Assembly: GCF_003807585.1 (NCBI RefSeq)
Contig: NZ_RMBX01000003.1
Span: 496,001-560,000, forward strand
DNA length: 64,000 nt
Source: Chitinophaga barathri
GTDB lineage: Bacteria; Bacteroidota; Bacteroidia; Chitinophagales; Chitinophagaceae
Direction: 5' to 3'
Part shown: positions 28,615-36,871 of the stretch, one piece after another
How the letters are laid out: each line of letters begins with the position of its first letter
Position numbering within the stretch: the stretch's first letter is position 1
Program-made: the position numbers and the translations under genes
The notes under the pieces: model-generated
What the model saw: only the letters and a program-made list of their open reading frames with translations
What the model was told of the DNA's origin: nothing
Database searches by the model: none

Positions 28615-29175
28615 TTACAATACAGGAAGAATGGAGAAAATGGCGGCAAATTTCAGCCTGGGGTCTGTTTTGGTGAGCTCGGCCCGCAGTGCTTTGATGC
28701 CTTCGTAGAGGTTATTGTAAACGGTGCGGCTGTTCCAGCCGGTGCGTTCGGCGATCTGTTCGGTGGTGAGGCCTTCGTAAAATTTCAGGTGGATGACTTT
28801 CCGGCAACGGGCCGGCAGGGCGTTGTAGGCGGTTTTTATTTTGGCGATCAGTTCTTCATTGGACTGGATCTCCACGATACTTTCGAGGATGGAGGGCTCG
28901 TAGGCTTTGATATCAATGAGCCCGGCAGCTTTCTGCTGCTGTTTTTCCCGGCGGTAATTGTCTACCAGCTTCCGGCTGAAAGCGCGGGAGAGGTAGGCTT
29001 GGGGATGCAATACCCCTTTGTACTCCAGGTTCTTCTGCATAAGGTCGAGAAAAAACTGTTGTACAAGGTCACGGCTTTCTTCTTCCCCATACCCCCATCG
29101 GAGCGCGATCTTTACCAGGTGGACGTGGAACGAAGCATACCATTGGTGAATATGCTCGGATAAAGGTGAACTCAT
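28615..29175 (-). CDS. ECF RNA polymerase sigma factor (FecI-like)
   Basis: This 186-residue extracytoplasmic-function sigma factor has region 2 at about 15-80 (ESRDLVQQFFLDLM and AYLSRAFSRKLVDNYRRE) and region 4 at about 115-170 (LPARCRKVIHLKFYEGLTTEQIA, then the helix-turn-helix RTGWNSRTVYNNLYEG). It should direct transcription of the SusCD unit at 22289-27217 when FecR receives a signal. An ATG at 29223 would add 16 residues; I prefer 29175 because the extension is not family-like. It is followed by fecR with a 228-base spacer, unusually long for such a pair. Confidence 0.92.
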   Translation of the reverse strand: MSSPLSEHIHQWYASFHVHLVKIALRWGYGEEESRDLVQQFFLDLMQKNLEYKGVLHPQAYLSRAFSRKLVDNYRREKQQQKAAGLIDIKAYEPSILESIVEIQSNEELIAKIKTAYNALPARCRKVIHLKFYEGLTTEQIAERTGWNSRTVYNNLYEGIKALRAELTKTDPRLKFAAIFSILPVL

Positions 29176-29231
29176 ATCACTATTCGCAACTTTTCTTGTG
29201 GCGAAAAAGTAGTAAAAATCCATGGAATAAA

Positions 29232-29258
29232 AAAAAGAGGCGGATTTCCCCTCTTTTT
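29232..29258. terminator. Terminator overlapping the stop of the 29258 gene
   Basis: AAAAAGAGG and CCTCTTTTT form a 9-bp stem around a 9-base loop, with A/T runs on both sides. It lies at the very end of the small unknown gene and before the sigma gene, so it separates the two transcripts. Confidence 0.65.
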
Positions 29259-29677
29259 CAGTAGTAACCCCGGCTTTTGATTGGCGTTGTGATCCCCAGC
29301 GCCCTACGCCTCAATATCCTTTTATACAGAAGCGGATGATGTTCTGCCATATAGGCGTCTTTCTCCTCTGTTGTTCGTATTATTACAGGGATGGGAGGCA
29401 ATGGATTGGCAGCCCGGAAAGCCTCACGTTCATCCCGTCTTTTCTGCAATTCTGTGGCATAAATAGTACGGATATGGCCCAAAAATATTTCCGCCGTTTC
29501 TTTTGAGCAGGTAATTTCATCTAATAACCGGATTTCTTCGGTGGGAATAAATTCAGCACAAAGGGTCATTGCCTGCTTCATTCCCTCTCTTTCAATTTTT
29601 CTTATTTCCTTCGATAGTTTTTCACACTCGCGTTCATGATATCTGTAACTAGATTCAAGTTCATTCTTTGTCTTCAT
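29258..29677 (-). CDS. Hypothetical protein, second gene of an overlapping pair
   Basis: This 139-residue soluble, highly charged protein starts MKTKNELESSYRYHER and is predicted largely coiled-coil in its N-terminal half (KLSKEIRKIEREGMKQ). A basic C-terminus (LLYKRILRRRALGI) follows a proline-rich hinge (NPLPPIPVIIR). I do not recognise the family. Its ATG lies 17 bases inside the preceding gene, so the two are translationally coupled. The pair is AT-richer than the flanks and ends in its own terminator, which suggests a small mobile module such as a toxin-antitoxin pair; nothing else supports that. Confidence 0.65.
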   Translation of the reverse strand: MKTKNELESSYRYHERECEKLSKEIRKIEREGMKQAMTLCAEFIPTEEIRLLDEITCSKETAEIFLGHIRTIYATELQKRRDEREAFRAANPLPPIPVIIRTTEEKDAYMAEHHPLLYKRILRRRALGITTPIKSRGYY

Positions 29678-30266
29678 AATTATGATTTTTAAAGTTATCC
29701 AAACCATATCCATCCCTGGATATTACAAAGTAGTTGTACATAATTTTACCGGCGGGTGGCCCACTTTGACTTACAGGAAAAGCCTTGCATCGTATATCCT
29801 TAAAATCAAAAGGATTGTCGTACTGCATATGTCCTACTCTGGCGATCCTCACATAAAATTTTATTCCGGTCAGCTTCATATATGCGGACAGATAAACAAA
29901 ATTCCGCTGCCATCCCCTGTAATAGAACTCAGCCCTCGAATTACTGGAACCATCCACGCCAATGTTATGTCCTGGATAAGCACGTAAATACTCATCAACG
30001 AATAACAGGATGGTCGAAAATACCTTCATTAATTTTCTGTAATTCAATCTGGCATGCACATCGATCCTTCCTTTATAATCCATTGGTCCAAAAGCCAGGT
30101 TATAAACACATGGCAGTTTCCCCCACGGCATAATGCTCACTTCCAGTTTTAAACTTACAAAAGAACCATCGGTCAACTCAGCCTGGAATGTACCCTCTCC
30201 CTTATCCTCAGCCTCATATTCCACAGCATACACATCCATAAAATCAATCTTCGATCTTTGGGTCAT
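29661..30266 (-). CDS. Hypothetical protein (possibly DUF6934-like), first gene of an overlapping pair
   Basis: This 201-residue soluble protein starts MTQRSKIDFMDVYAVEYE; upstream in-frame codons to 30293 are less likely. It is beta-rich in the N-terminal half. The central VDGSSNSRAEFYYRGWQRNF recalls the GSTPSRTRLYxR-type motif of DUF6934 proteins of Bacteroidota, a tentative match from memory. The C-terminus (YNYFVISRDGYGLDNFKNHN) is polar. No signal peptide or membrane helix is present. It is coupled to the next gene by a 17-base overlap. Function unknown. Confidence 0.6.
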   Translation of the reverse strand: MTQRSKIDFMDVYAVEYEAEDKGEGTFQAELTDGSFVSLKLEVSIMPWGKLPCVYNLAFGPMDYKGRIDVHARLNYRKLMKVFSTILLFVDEYLRAYPGHNIGVDGSSNSRAEFYYRGWQRNFVYLSAYMKLTGIKFYVRIARVGHMQYDNPFDFKDIRCKAFPVSQSGPPAGKIMYNYFVISRDGYGLDNFKNHNYEDKE

Positions 30267-30382
30267 AAACAAACAATTAGATGAAACAAACAATTACTAC
30301 GCCTGCAATTATATTGCATTTTTCAATTCACCTACGTTTTCCCCACCTCCAAAATCCCACCTGTTCATCACATTTTTTTCCA

Positions 30383-30412
30383 CAAAAAAAGCCGGCCCAA
30401 ACGGACCGGCTT
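30383..30412 (-). terminator. Rho-independent terminator of the siderophore receptor gene
   Basis: AAGCCGGTCC and GGGCCGGCTT (minus-strand sense) form a 10-bp stem with one wobble and a GTTT loop, followed by a run of seven T residues. It lies 27 bases past the receptor stop. Confidence 0.88.
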
Positions 30413-30438
30413 CTCTGCTATCAAAATGAGAATATTCC

Positions 30439-32817
30439 TTAAAACTTATATCCAACGCTCAGACGGAAATTCCTCCCCGGCTCTGCCTGCCAGTAATAAT
30501 AATCAGCATAAGCAGCACCACTGTACAGGTAATCATCCAGGATGTTAAACAAGTTCGCATTTACGCTGATGCGGTCTTTTGCCCAGAACAGGCCGCCGTC
30601 AAGACGGAAGTAAGAAGGCATCGGGTCCTGGCCGGCACCGCCCCAGCTCCAGGTAGTTCTGTCCGCCTGGTAACTGAACCCGCCTGATACACCAAAGCCT
30701 TTCAACACACCTTTATCCAGCTTGTAATGCAACCATGCGTTCGCATTGTGTTTCGCATACCCGGGCACCACATCGCCTACTTTGCCGCCTACAGTGGCGG
30801 TTTCTGAAGCACGGGATATTTTTGAGTCAGTGTAAGCATAGTTCGCCACCAGGCTCAGGCCTTTCACGATCTCGCCACGGATATCAAACTCCACACCCTG
30901 GGATTTGGTCTGCCCCAGCTGAATGGAATAATTTGAATTGGCGGGGCCAGGCGTCAGTTCATTGTCTTTGATAATGCGGTAAACAGACAAAGTCGTGTTC
31001 CATTTGCCTTCCAGCCAGTCCTTCTTCAAGCCGGCTTCCAGGTTATTGCCGGTAATGGGTTTCACCTTTGCTGTCTGGTCTTCCAGCACACCTGTCTGCG
31101 GCATGAACGACTGATCGTACAGCGCATATACGGAGAATGATTTATCGATGGAATAACTCAGGCCGATACGCGGCGTAAAACGGTTGTCATATGTTTTGGT
31201 GCCATATGAATTTTCCTGCACGTAGGTAAAACGGCCGGCCAGCGTTAAACGGAGCGTGTTATCAAAAAAGCCCAGTTCGTCCTGCACGTACACCCCGGTG
31301 TAAAACTGGTCAACAATATTCTGACCAGCGCGTTCTTTCAGGCTTTTGCTGCGGTCGAATTTTGGCAAGCCCATTACGGGCGAACCGTATTTGGGGTTAT
31401 TGGGATCAAAAAAAGCATTGTTGGAATCCAGCGGAAGGGTCTGCCCCCAGTCTGCCAGGTAATGTTTATTACCTACGTCTATACCGGTGAGTATCTTATG
31501 CTGAACAGGGCCTGTATGGAATTCACCATTCAGGAACGCCTGGCCGAATTCAGATTTATTGAGCGCATCCCAGATACCCACGCCGCGAATCATGGTCGCA
31601 TCCTTGTTCACAGCGATCGGCCACATGGTAGAGCCTTCCTGCATGTAATCGGTATAAGCGCCCTGTACGGTCAGTTTCCAGTTGCGGCTGAAGCTATGCT
31701 GGAAGTTCAGCTGCACGCTGTGATCGTCGATGATAGTGGGATCTATGCCTGGCTCCGCCGTGGTAAAATTGCGCGGCAGTTTGGCATATCCGTCCGGGTG
31801 AAATACATAAAATGAACCGGCGTCAAACATGTTCACATGCTGGTACATGTATTCCAGGGTAAGGGAAGTGCGGTCGCTGAATTTATAGGTCAGTACAGGC
31901 GCAATGCTGTAACGTTTGTTGAATTCATAATCCCGGAAAGAGTTTTTCAGCTGGCCCATTACATTCAGACGGTACAGCAGCTTGCCATTTTTTGTCAGTT
32001 TGCCATCCAGGTCCAGGGTACCACGGTAAAGGTCGTAGCTGCCCGTCATGAAGGAAACTTCTCCTTTTGTAATACCGGTCGGTTTTTTGGTGACAATGTT
32101 ATAGATGCCACTGGGCTCACCGTTGGACATCAGGAAACCCGCGGGGCCTTTTACGAACTCTATATGGTCCACCACGCTCATGTCTTCCGTAAGCGGGCCC
32201 CAGGTAGAAGTAATATTCATCCCGTTGCGGAAGGACGATGCCCTTGAGCCGCGCATATTGATGCGCGCGTACAGATCGCCCCAGTGCTCGATGCGCGTAG
32301 CGCCGCTCACGTTGCGGGTAACGCCGTCGCCCATGTTGATGATCTGCTGGTCCGCCAGTACCCTACCGGTCACCACCTGGATATTCTGCGGCTGCTCTAT
32401 CAGCAGGCCGTTCAGGCGGAGGCTGTTCGAAGGTGCCGTTTCCTTATAAGGATTACGGATGTCTTTTACTGTATATTCTTTCAGGTTCACGCTGGAAACA
32501 TTCAGCGTTACGTTCACTTCAGCGGTTTCGTTGCCGGAAACGGTCACAGCCTGCACCTGGCGGTCGTAGCCCACAAAGGACACTTCCAGCTCATAGTTGC
32601 CCGGTTTGATTTGCCTGAGGGAAAACTCCCCGTTTTCCTGTGTTACGCTCATTTTGCGCGTTCCTTTCAGCGTCACGCTCACCGCAGCCACGGGTTTACC
32701 GTCTGTGGTGGTCACTTTTCCGGCAATATGGCCGTAGTCGGCTTCGTCGTCGGCGGCAAACACCCCGCAGGAAACCAGCAGGGCAGATATGATCAGGAGT
32801 AGTTTTCTGTAATGCAT
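30439..32817 (-). CDS. TonB-dependent siderophore receptor (ferrichrome/FecA type)
   Basis: This 792-residue outer-membrane receptor imports a ferric siderophore. It has a signal peptide (about 1-21, CGVFA), a carboxypeptidase-regulatory-like domain (about 28-110, GHIAGKVTTTDGKPVAAVSV) and a plug (about 125-250). The plug holds typical ferrichrome-receptor wording: INMRGSRASSFRNGMNI, VDHIEFVKGPAGFLMSNGEPSGIYNIVTKKP. A 22-strand-type barrel follows, ending with an aromatic C-terminal residue (GYKF). It lacks an STN domain, so control probably comes from the divergent AraC protein rather than a FecI/FecR pair. It is monocistronic. Confidence 0.93.
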   Translation of the reverse strand: MHYRKLLLIISALLVSCGVFAADDEADYGHIAGKVTTTDGKPVAAVSVTLKGTRKMSVTQENGEFSLRQIKPGNYELEVSFVGYDRQVQAVTVSGNETAEVNVTLNVSSVNLKEYTVKDIRNPYKETAPSNSLRLNGLLIEQPQNIQVVTGRVLADQQIINMGDGVTRNVSGATRIEHWGDLYARINMRGSRASSFRNGMNITSTWGPLTEDMSVVDHIEFVKGPAGFLMSNGEPSGIYNIVTKKPTGITKGEVSFMTGSYDLYRGTLDLDGKLTKNGKLLYRLNVMGQLKNSFRDYEFNKRYSIAPVLTYKFSDRTSLTLEYMYQHVNMFDAGSFYVFHPDGYAKLPRNFTTAEPGIDPTIIDDHSVQLNFQHSFSRNWKLTVQGAYTDYMQEGSTMWPIAVNKDATMIRGVGIWDALNKSEFGQAFLNGEFHTGPVQHKILTGIDVGNKHYLADWGQTLPLDSNNAFFDPNNPKYGSPVMGLPKFDRSKSLKERAGQNIVDQFYTGVYVQDELGFFDNTLRLTLAGRFTYVQENSYGTKTYDNRFTPRIGLSYSIDKSFSVYALYDQSFMPQTGVLEDQTAKVKPITGNNLEAGLKKDWLEGKWNTTLSVYRIIKDNELTPGPANSNYSIQLGQTKSQGVEFDIRGEIVKGLSLVANYAYTDSKISRASETATVGGKVGDVVPGYAKHNANAWLHYKLDKGVLKGFGVSGGFSYQADRTTWSWGGAGQDPMPSYFRLDGGLFWAKDRISVNANLFNILDDYLYSGAAYADYYYWQAEPGRNFRLSVGYKF

Positions 32818-32874
32818 ATGTTAGTCTGATTTTCGGCTGCAAAGTTACCCTCGCCCCATGGCTGCCGTCGCTCG

Positions 32875-32906
32875 GATGCGGAAAACGATTTACGCGATGC
32901 GGAAAA
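32875..32906. promoter_or_regulatory. Tandem 11-bp direct repeats, candidate AraC-family operator
   Basis: GATGCGGAAAA occurs at 32875-32885 and again, identically, at 32896-32906. The 21-base period puts both copies on the same face of the helix, the classic arrangement for AraC-type operators. It lies between the siderophore receptor and the divergent AraC gene. Confidence 0.55.
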
Positions 32907-32941
32907 AACCATATTACGGCTTTATCTTATATTCGCACCAT

Positions 32942-33727
32942 ATGCAGACCCTCCCGGACATACGGCGATTGTTCCACCCGCGGCAGCCATCACTGCGGCA
33001 CGCGGACAATGGCGTGATGTACACGGAGCTCCTGCCCCATCCCGCGCTTTCCACCTTTATATATTGTTATTGGGAATTATATACCACCCGCCCGCTCAGC
33101 GGGCCTTTCTCCTACCGCGTGGTGGCGGATGGCTGCATGGATATTTTTGTTAATGCTTTTAACCCGGAGGAATCCTGGCTGGCGGGATTTTCCGCCTCCT
33201 ATTCGGAATTTGCGCTGGAAAAGGAGTTTCATTATACCGGCGTTCGTTTCCTGCCATCCGCTTTCCCATTGCTGTTTGGCATACCCGCTTCGGATATGAC
33301 GGACCGCGTGGAGCCGCTGGATATGTTATTGCCCGATATCGCAAAGGAATTATCCCGGCTGGTAAGCCCGGAAAAATTCGATGATTGTTTCCTGCCTGTG
33401 CTTGCAGGCTCACAATTCAGGGTGGACACCCGTTTTTTTGACGCCATGGACCGCATCCTGCAATCCAAGGGCACCTTACAGGCGGAACAGCTCGCGGAAG
33501 GCATCAGCGTGCGCCAGCTCCGCCGCCTGTTTGACCAATACGTAGGTGAAAGCCCGAAAACATTCAGCAAAGTGGTGCGGTTTCAGCAGATCCTGCAGGC
33601 CAAACCATCCGTGGAAAGCCTTCGCAGGAACAAGATATTTTATGACGCCGGGTATTACGACCAGGCGCATTTTATCCGCGAATTCCGCGCCATGTACGGC
33701 CTTCCCCCCAATACCGCCCTTAAATGA
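32942..33727 (+). CDS. AraC-family transcriptional regulator
   Basis: This 261-residue regulator has an N-terminal DUF6597-like sensor region (about 20-120, with HPALSTFIYCYWELY and GVRFLPSAFPLLFGIP) and a C-terminal AraC helix-turn-helix (about 165-255). The latter contains GISVRQLRRLFDQYVGESPKTFSKVVRFQ and YYDQAHFIREFRAMYGLPP. It is divergent from the siderophore receptor, with candidate direct-repeat operators between them, so control of iron uptake is a reasonable inference. The frame is open back to 32858, but the ATG at 32942 gives the family-like start. Confidence 0.88.
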   Translation: MQTLPDIRRLFHPRQPSLRHADNGVMYTELLPHPALSTFIYCYWELYTTRPLSGPFSYRVVADGCMDIFVNAFNPEESWLAGFSASYSEFALEKEFHYTGVRFLPSAFPLLFGIPASDMTDRVEPLDMLLPDIAKELSRLVSPEKFDDCFLPVLAGSQFRVDTRFFDAMDRILQSKGTLQAEQLAEGISVRQLRRLFDQYVGESPKTFSKVVRFQQILQAKPSVESLRRNKIFYDAGYYDQAHFIREFRAMYGLPPNTALK

Positions 33728-33796
33728 TTATGTCCGATTTTTACAATGCCATAATCGCCTGAATACCGAATTTTGTTTCATAAAACATGTAACCTT

Positions 33797-34174
33797 ATGA
33801 AACTGAATGCTGGCGTCCTTACCAACAAACTGGCCGAATCCAAAAAGTTCTACACGGAAGTACTCGGCTTTGGCGTAACCTTTGAAAATGAATTTTACCT
33901 GCTGATGCATACCCCTGGCCGCACCGCTGAGCTCAGCTTCCTGCTGCCCGATCACCCGAGCCAGCAGCCGCTGTTCCAGCCTGCTTTTGAAGGGAGAGGC
34001 ATGTACCTCACCGTTGAAGTGGAAAATGTGGACGAATGGTATGAAAAGCTGCGGCAAATGGGCGTGGATATCAAAATAACGATGCGGGAAGAGCCTTGGG
34101 GCGACAAACACTTTGCCATTCAGGACCCGAACGGCGTGGGGATCGATATCGTCACCTATGCGCCGGCGGAATAA
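33797..34174 (+). CDS. VOC-family (glyoxalase/bleomycin-resistance fold) protein
   Basis: This 125-residue protein has two beta-alpha-beta-beta-beta modules of the vicinal oxygen chelate superfamily. The first reads LAESKKFYTEVLGFGVTFENEFYLLMH; the second ends HFAIQDPNGVGIDIVTY, with Asp/Glu positions typical of metal or ligand binding. Such proteins include metal-dependent dioxygenases, isomerases and drug-binding proteins; the substrate is unknown. A terminator lies 18 bases after the stop. It may be read through from the AraC gene 69 bases upstream. Confidence 0.85.
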   Translation: MKLNAGVLTNKLAESKKFYTEVLGFGVTFENEFYLLMHTPGRTAELSFLLPDHPSQQPLFQPAFEGRGMYLTVEVENVDEWYEKLRQMGVDIKITMREEPWGDKHFAIQDPNGVGIDIVTYAPAE

Positions 34175-34192
34175 GCATACATAAAACACAAA

Positions 34193-34219
34193 CCCCGGAG
34201 CCATTCCGGGGCTTTTTTT
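34193..34219 (+). terminator. Rho-independent terminator after the VOC gene
   Basis: CCCCGGA and TCCGGGG form a perfect 7-bp stem around GCCAT, followed by C and seven T residues. Confidence 0.9.
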
Positions 34220-34289
34220 GTCCCTTATGCCCCTATAACCTGTCCCGCCCGCACCCGCTACCGGCACGATAATTAATGTAATTTCAGGT

Positions 34290-34715
34290 ATGGAAAATAA
34301 CATACAGCGCCTCAAAGTATTTGAAGGCATATGGCAGACAAAAGGCACCGGCAGGCAGGAACCCGTGATAACAGTGGAAGGAACCGATACCTACAAATGG
34401 TTCCCCGGCGGGCATTTTATGGAGCATTGGGTGGATGTGAAAATGGGAAAAGAACATATGCAGGCGCTTGAAATGATCAGTTATGACCCTGAAAAGAAAC
34501 AGTTTTTCCTGCAATACTGGAACAATACCGGCAGTATGAGCGCCATGCACGGGACTGTGGAAGGTAACAGCTGGACATTCTTCAGTGAAACCGAACGCGG
34601 TACGTTCACCTTCAGCGCGGACGGCAGGCAGATCACCGGCACCTGGGAACAAAGCGAAGACGGCGGCAAAACCTGGAAACCATGGATGGATATGGTACTG
34701 ACGAAGACCGCATAA
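34290..34715 (+). CDS. DUF1579-like protein
   Basis: This 141-residue soluble protein is built of beta-strands resembling the lipocalin-like DUF1579 family. It begins with LKVFEGIWQTKGTG, a counterpart of the usual LxxLxGxW start, and includes GGHFMEHWVD, ISYDPEKKQFFLQYW and ITGTWEQSEDGGKTWKPWM. There is no signal peptide. The family has no settled function; a small-molecule binding role is a guess. The next gene begins 32 bases downstream and may share the transcript. Confidence 0.8.
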   Translation: MENNIQRLKVFEGIWQTKGTGRQEPVITVEGTDTYKWFPGGHFMEHWVDVKMGKEHMQALEMISYDPEKKQFFLQYWNNTGSMSAMHGTVEGNSWTFFSETERGTFTFSADGRQITGTWEQSEDGGKTWKPWMDMVLTKTA

Positions 34716-34747
34716 AAAATCCTTATATTGAGGAAAAGGAAATACCT

Positions 34748-35503
34748 ATGCCTCGCCTGTTCCTATCGCTGATCCTGGGTTTAATGCCTTATGTTTCATT
34801 TGCCCAGCACAATATTGCCTGCATCAATGACCCGGATGGTTTTACCAATGTTCGCAAAACGCCCGGCCTGCAATCTGAAATAACCGGGAAAATAATCAAT
34901 GAAGAATTCTTTTATTGCGAACCCAATGCAAACGAGTGGTGGAAGATAACAATGAATGGTATGGAAGGATATATACACCGCAGCCGTGTTCGGATGTTAA
35001 ATGACCTGCCAGACAGCGTGAATGCGGATATTTTTCAACGCAACTTTTCCCAATATACCCAGCAGGTTAAAAAAAAACACGATATCTGGTTGAAGTATAA
35101 CGAAAAGGAAAAAAGGTGGAGAGATCCGAAAGACAGCCTGGCTTATAAAAAGGCGCGGAAAGAACATGGAAGACAATTCGAAACAAAGCTGGACCCATTG
35201 ATGCTGGCGTTCAGTCCCTATTTCTGCCGCACGAGGGATACAGCCACGCTTATCCTGGTGTTTAGATACATGCTTACTGATACCGGCTCTGCCAGCGAAA
35301 CACCTGATGATACTGTTGGGGAATGTTACATTTGCCAGCCGGAGACCGTTTTGCAGGTCATAGCCGGTTTTCCCCGCAAGGAACGCGGCGGGCTATACGC
35401 CGCTGTAGAATTAGGGCTGGTGAACCATTCTTTCGGGAAAGAAAAAGAAACAGTGTATCAAAGGCTTTCCAAACAGCTCAAAGATGCGGAAAAGGCCCCC
35501 TGA
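34748..35503 (+). CDS. Exported SH3-like domain protein of unknown function
   Basis: This 251-residue secreted protein has a signal peptide (about 1-19, VSFAQ). A bacterial SH3-like domain spans about 20-85: GFTNVRKTPGLQSEITGKI gives the NVRxxP pattern and EWWKITMNGMEGYIHRSRV the typical W...GYIHxS ending. The rest (about 100-250) is lysine-rich helix then a Cys-containing region (ECYICQPET) that I do not recognise. The frame is open to 34682, overlapping the previous gene, but the ATG at 34748 gives the signal peptide. It may bind peptidoglycan or a periplasmic partner. Confidence 0.75.
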   Translation: MPRLFLSLILGLMPYVSFAQHNIACINDPDGFTNVRKTPGLQSEITGKIINEEFFYCEPNANEWWKITMNGMEGYIHRSRVRMLNDLPDSVNADIFQRNFSQYTQQVKKKHDIWLKYNEKEKRWRDPKDSLAYKKARKEHGRQFETKLDPLMLAFSPYFCRTRDTATLILVFRYMLTDTGSASETPDDTVGECYICQPETVLQVIAGFPRKERGGLYAAVELGLVNHSFGKEKETVYQRLSKQLKDAEKAP

Positions 35504-35869
35504 TCATTGCAGGTATTCCAGCAGCTCTATCCTGTTCCCGAACACATCGCGGAAAAAGAACCGCTCGCGCCCGGTGATCACCGAAGAATAGGCGATCTCG
35601 ATCCCTTTGTTTTGCAGGTACGTTTTGGCCGCCTCCAGGTCTGTGACCTCAAAAGCGGGGTGCCGCCCGGAAATATGGTCGGGTAGGTTATCTTCTTCCA
35701 CCAGGTGCAACTGTACATCGCCCGCCTCAAACCAGGTAGCGTTCCGCGGATGCTGCCCCGGGATTTCCTTCAGCTGTAAAATACCCCCGTAAAATGCCCT
35801 GGCTTCGGCGGTTTTGCCTCTCGGGATCATTACCGCCACGTGATCCAACCTTTTAATACTGATCATCAC
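35504..35869 (-). CDS. VOC-family protein (glyoxalase fold)
   Basis: This 121-residue protein has the vicinal oxygen chelate fold. It begins IKRLDHVAVMIPRGKTAEARAFYGGIL, with the first metal-type His in LDHV, and has VQLHLVEE in module one. Module two contains HPAFEVTDLEAAKTYLQNKG and ends FFFRDVFGNRIELLEY with the closing Glu. The set H, H, E is compatible with a metal site. It is convergent with the SH3-like gene, its stop touching that gene's stop, and divergent from the DUF4197 gene across a 148-base promoter region with a strong palindrome. Confidence 0.85.
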   Translation of the reverse strand: MMISIKRLDHVAVMIPRGKTAEARAFYGGILQLKEIPGQHPRNATWFEAGDVQLHLVEEDNLPDHISGRHPAFEVTDLEAAKTYLQNKGIEIAYSSVITGRERFFFRDVFGNRIELLEYLQ

Positions 35870-35920
35870 TGGTTAAATTTCTGATTCACGGGGCAAATAT
35901 CAGCAGATTTGCAGAATAAA

Positions 35921-35938
35921 TGCTAAACTCGTTTAGCA
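35921..35938. promoter_or_regulatory. 18-bp palindrome, candidate operator
   Basis: TGCTAAAC-TC-GTTTAGCA is a perfect 8+8 inverted repeat with a 2-base centre. It lies between the divergent VOC gene (start 35869) and DUF4197 gene (start 36018), about 50 and 80 bases from the two starts. The format suits a dimeric TetR- or MarR-type regulator; none is encoded next to it. Confidence 0.5.
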
Positions 35939-36017
35939 AATTATGATATTATTTTGAAAAGGAAGCCCGGCGGGAGCTGGCATCTTCTTTGCTTCGAGTT
36001 GATATATTTGTATTCAA

Positions 36018-36755
36018 ATGCCACCTGTAATGAAACACACCTACCTTGCCTGCGCCTTTTTTGTATTGCTCTTTTCCGGCTGCGAAACCACCCAGCAGAT
36101 CATTAATAACCTGCCCACCACCACAACGGGCCAGCCAAACAGCCTCCAGATAGCCTCGGGGCTAAGGGAAGCGCTTACCATAGGCACTCAAAATACCGCC
36201 AACCGCCTCTCAGCGCCAGACGGCTTTTTCGCTAATGCCATGCTCAAAATACTGATGCCCCCCGAGGCGCAGAAGGTAGAATCCACGCTGCGCAATGTAG
36301 GGCTGGGCGGCGTAGTGGACAAGGCCGTTCTTGCCATGAACCGCGGCGCTGAAGAAGCCGCCAAGTCCGCCGCTCCCATCTTCATCAACGCCATCCGCCA
36401 GATGAGTATTACCGATGCCATCGGCATCCTGCGGGGAGGCGATTTTGCCGCCACCAATTATTTCAAACAGAAAACCACAGCCGCACTCACCACCGCATTC
36501 AGCCCGGTGATCAACAATGCGCTGAAAAAAGTGGACGCCACCAAATATTGGGCGGATGTATTCACAGTATATAACCGCTTCTCAAAAACCCCGGTGAATA
36601 CAGACCTGACGGCCTACGTGACCGAACGGGCCATCAACGGTATATTTTATGAAGTAGGACTGGAAGAACAAAAAATAAGAAAAGATCCCGCCGCCCGCGT
36701 GACCGACTTGCTGAAAACAGTATTCGGCAGCCCACTTGCGCAGAACCGCTACTAA
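36018..36755 (+). CDS. DUF4197-family lipoprotein
   Basis: This 245-residue protein has a lipoprotein signal (LLFSGC; Cys18 if started at the ATG at 36030, Cys22 from 36018). The mature part matches DUF4197: IASGLREALTIGTQNTANRLSAPDGFFANAMLKILMPPEAQKV, then AAKSAAPIFINAIRQMSITDAIGILRGGDFAATNYFK and a C-terminal VTERAINGIFYEVGLEEQKIRKDPAARVTDLLKTVFG. The family is common in Proteobacteria and Bacteroidota envelopes and has no assigned function. It is apparently monocistronic. Confidence 0.88.
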   Translation: MPPVMKHTYLACAFFVLLFSGCETTQQIINNLPTTTTGQPNSLQIASGLREALTIGTQNTANRLSAPDGFFANAMLKILMPPEAQKVESTLRNVGLGGVVDKAVLAMNRGAEEAAKSAAPIFINAIRQMSITDAIGILRGGDFAATNYFKQKTTAALTTAFSPVINNALKKVDATKYWADVFTVYNRFSKTPVNTDLTAYVTERAINGIFYEVGLEEQKIRKDPAARVTDLLKTVFGSPLAQNRY

Positions 36756-36762
36756 AAGGAGT

Positions 36763-36855
36763 TATTCAAGATATTTACCGTATGATAAACTGCCTGAGCT
36801 GGCAAAGAGGATCGATGAAGTGATCCCTGAGCTGGAGAAAAAAACGACGTTTTAG
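36763..36855 (+). pseudogene. Orphan coding tail without a start codon
   Basis: Directly after the DUF4197 stop, a short frame reads Y-S-R-Y-L-P-Y-D-K-L-P-E-L-A-K-R-I-D-E-V then IPELEKKTTF and a stop at 36853-36855. Its composition is protein-like, but no start codon or upstream homologous frame exists. It is probably the 3' end of a gene lost by rearrangement, next to the truncated DinD-like gene. Confidence 0.4.
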
Positions 36856-36871
36856 GGTTTTAATAAAATAC

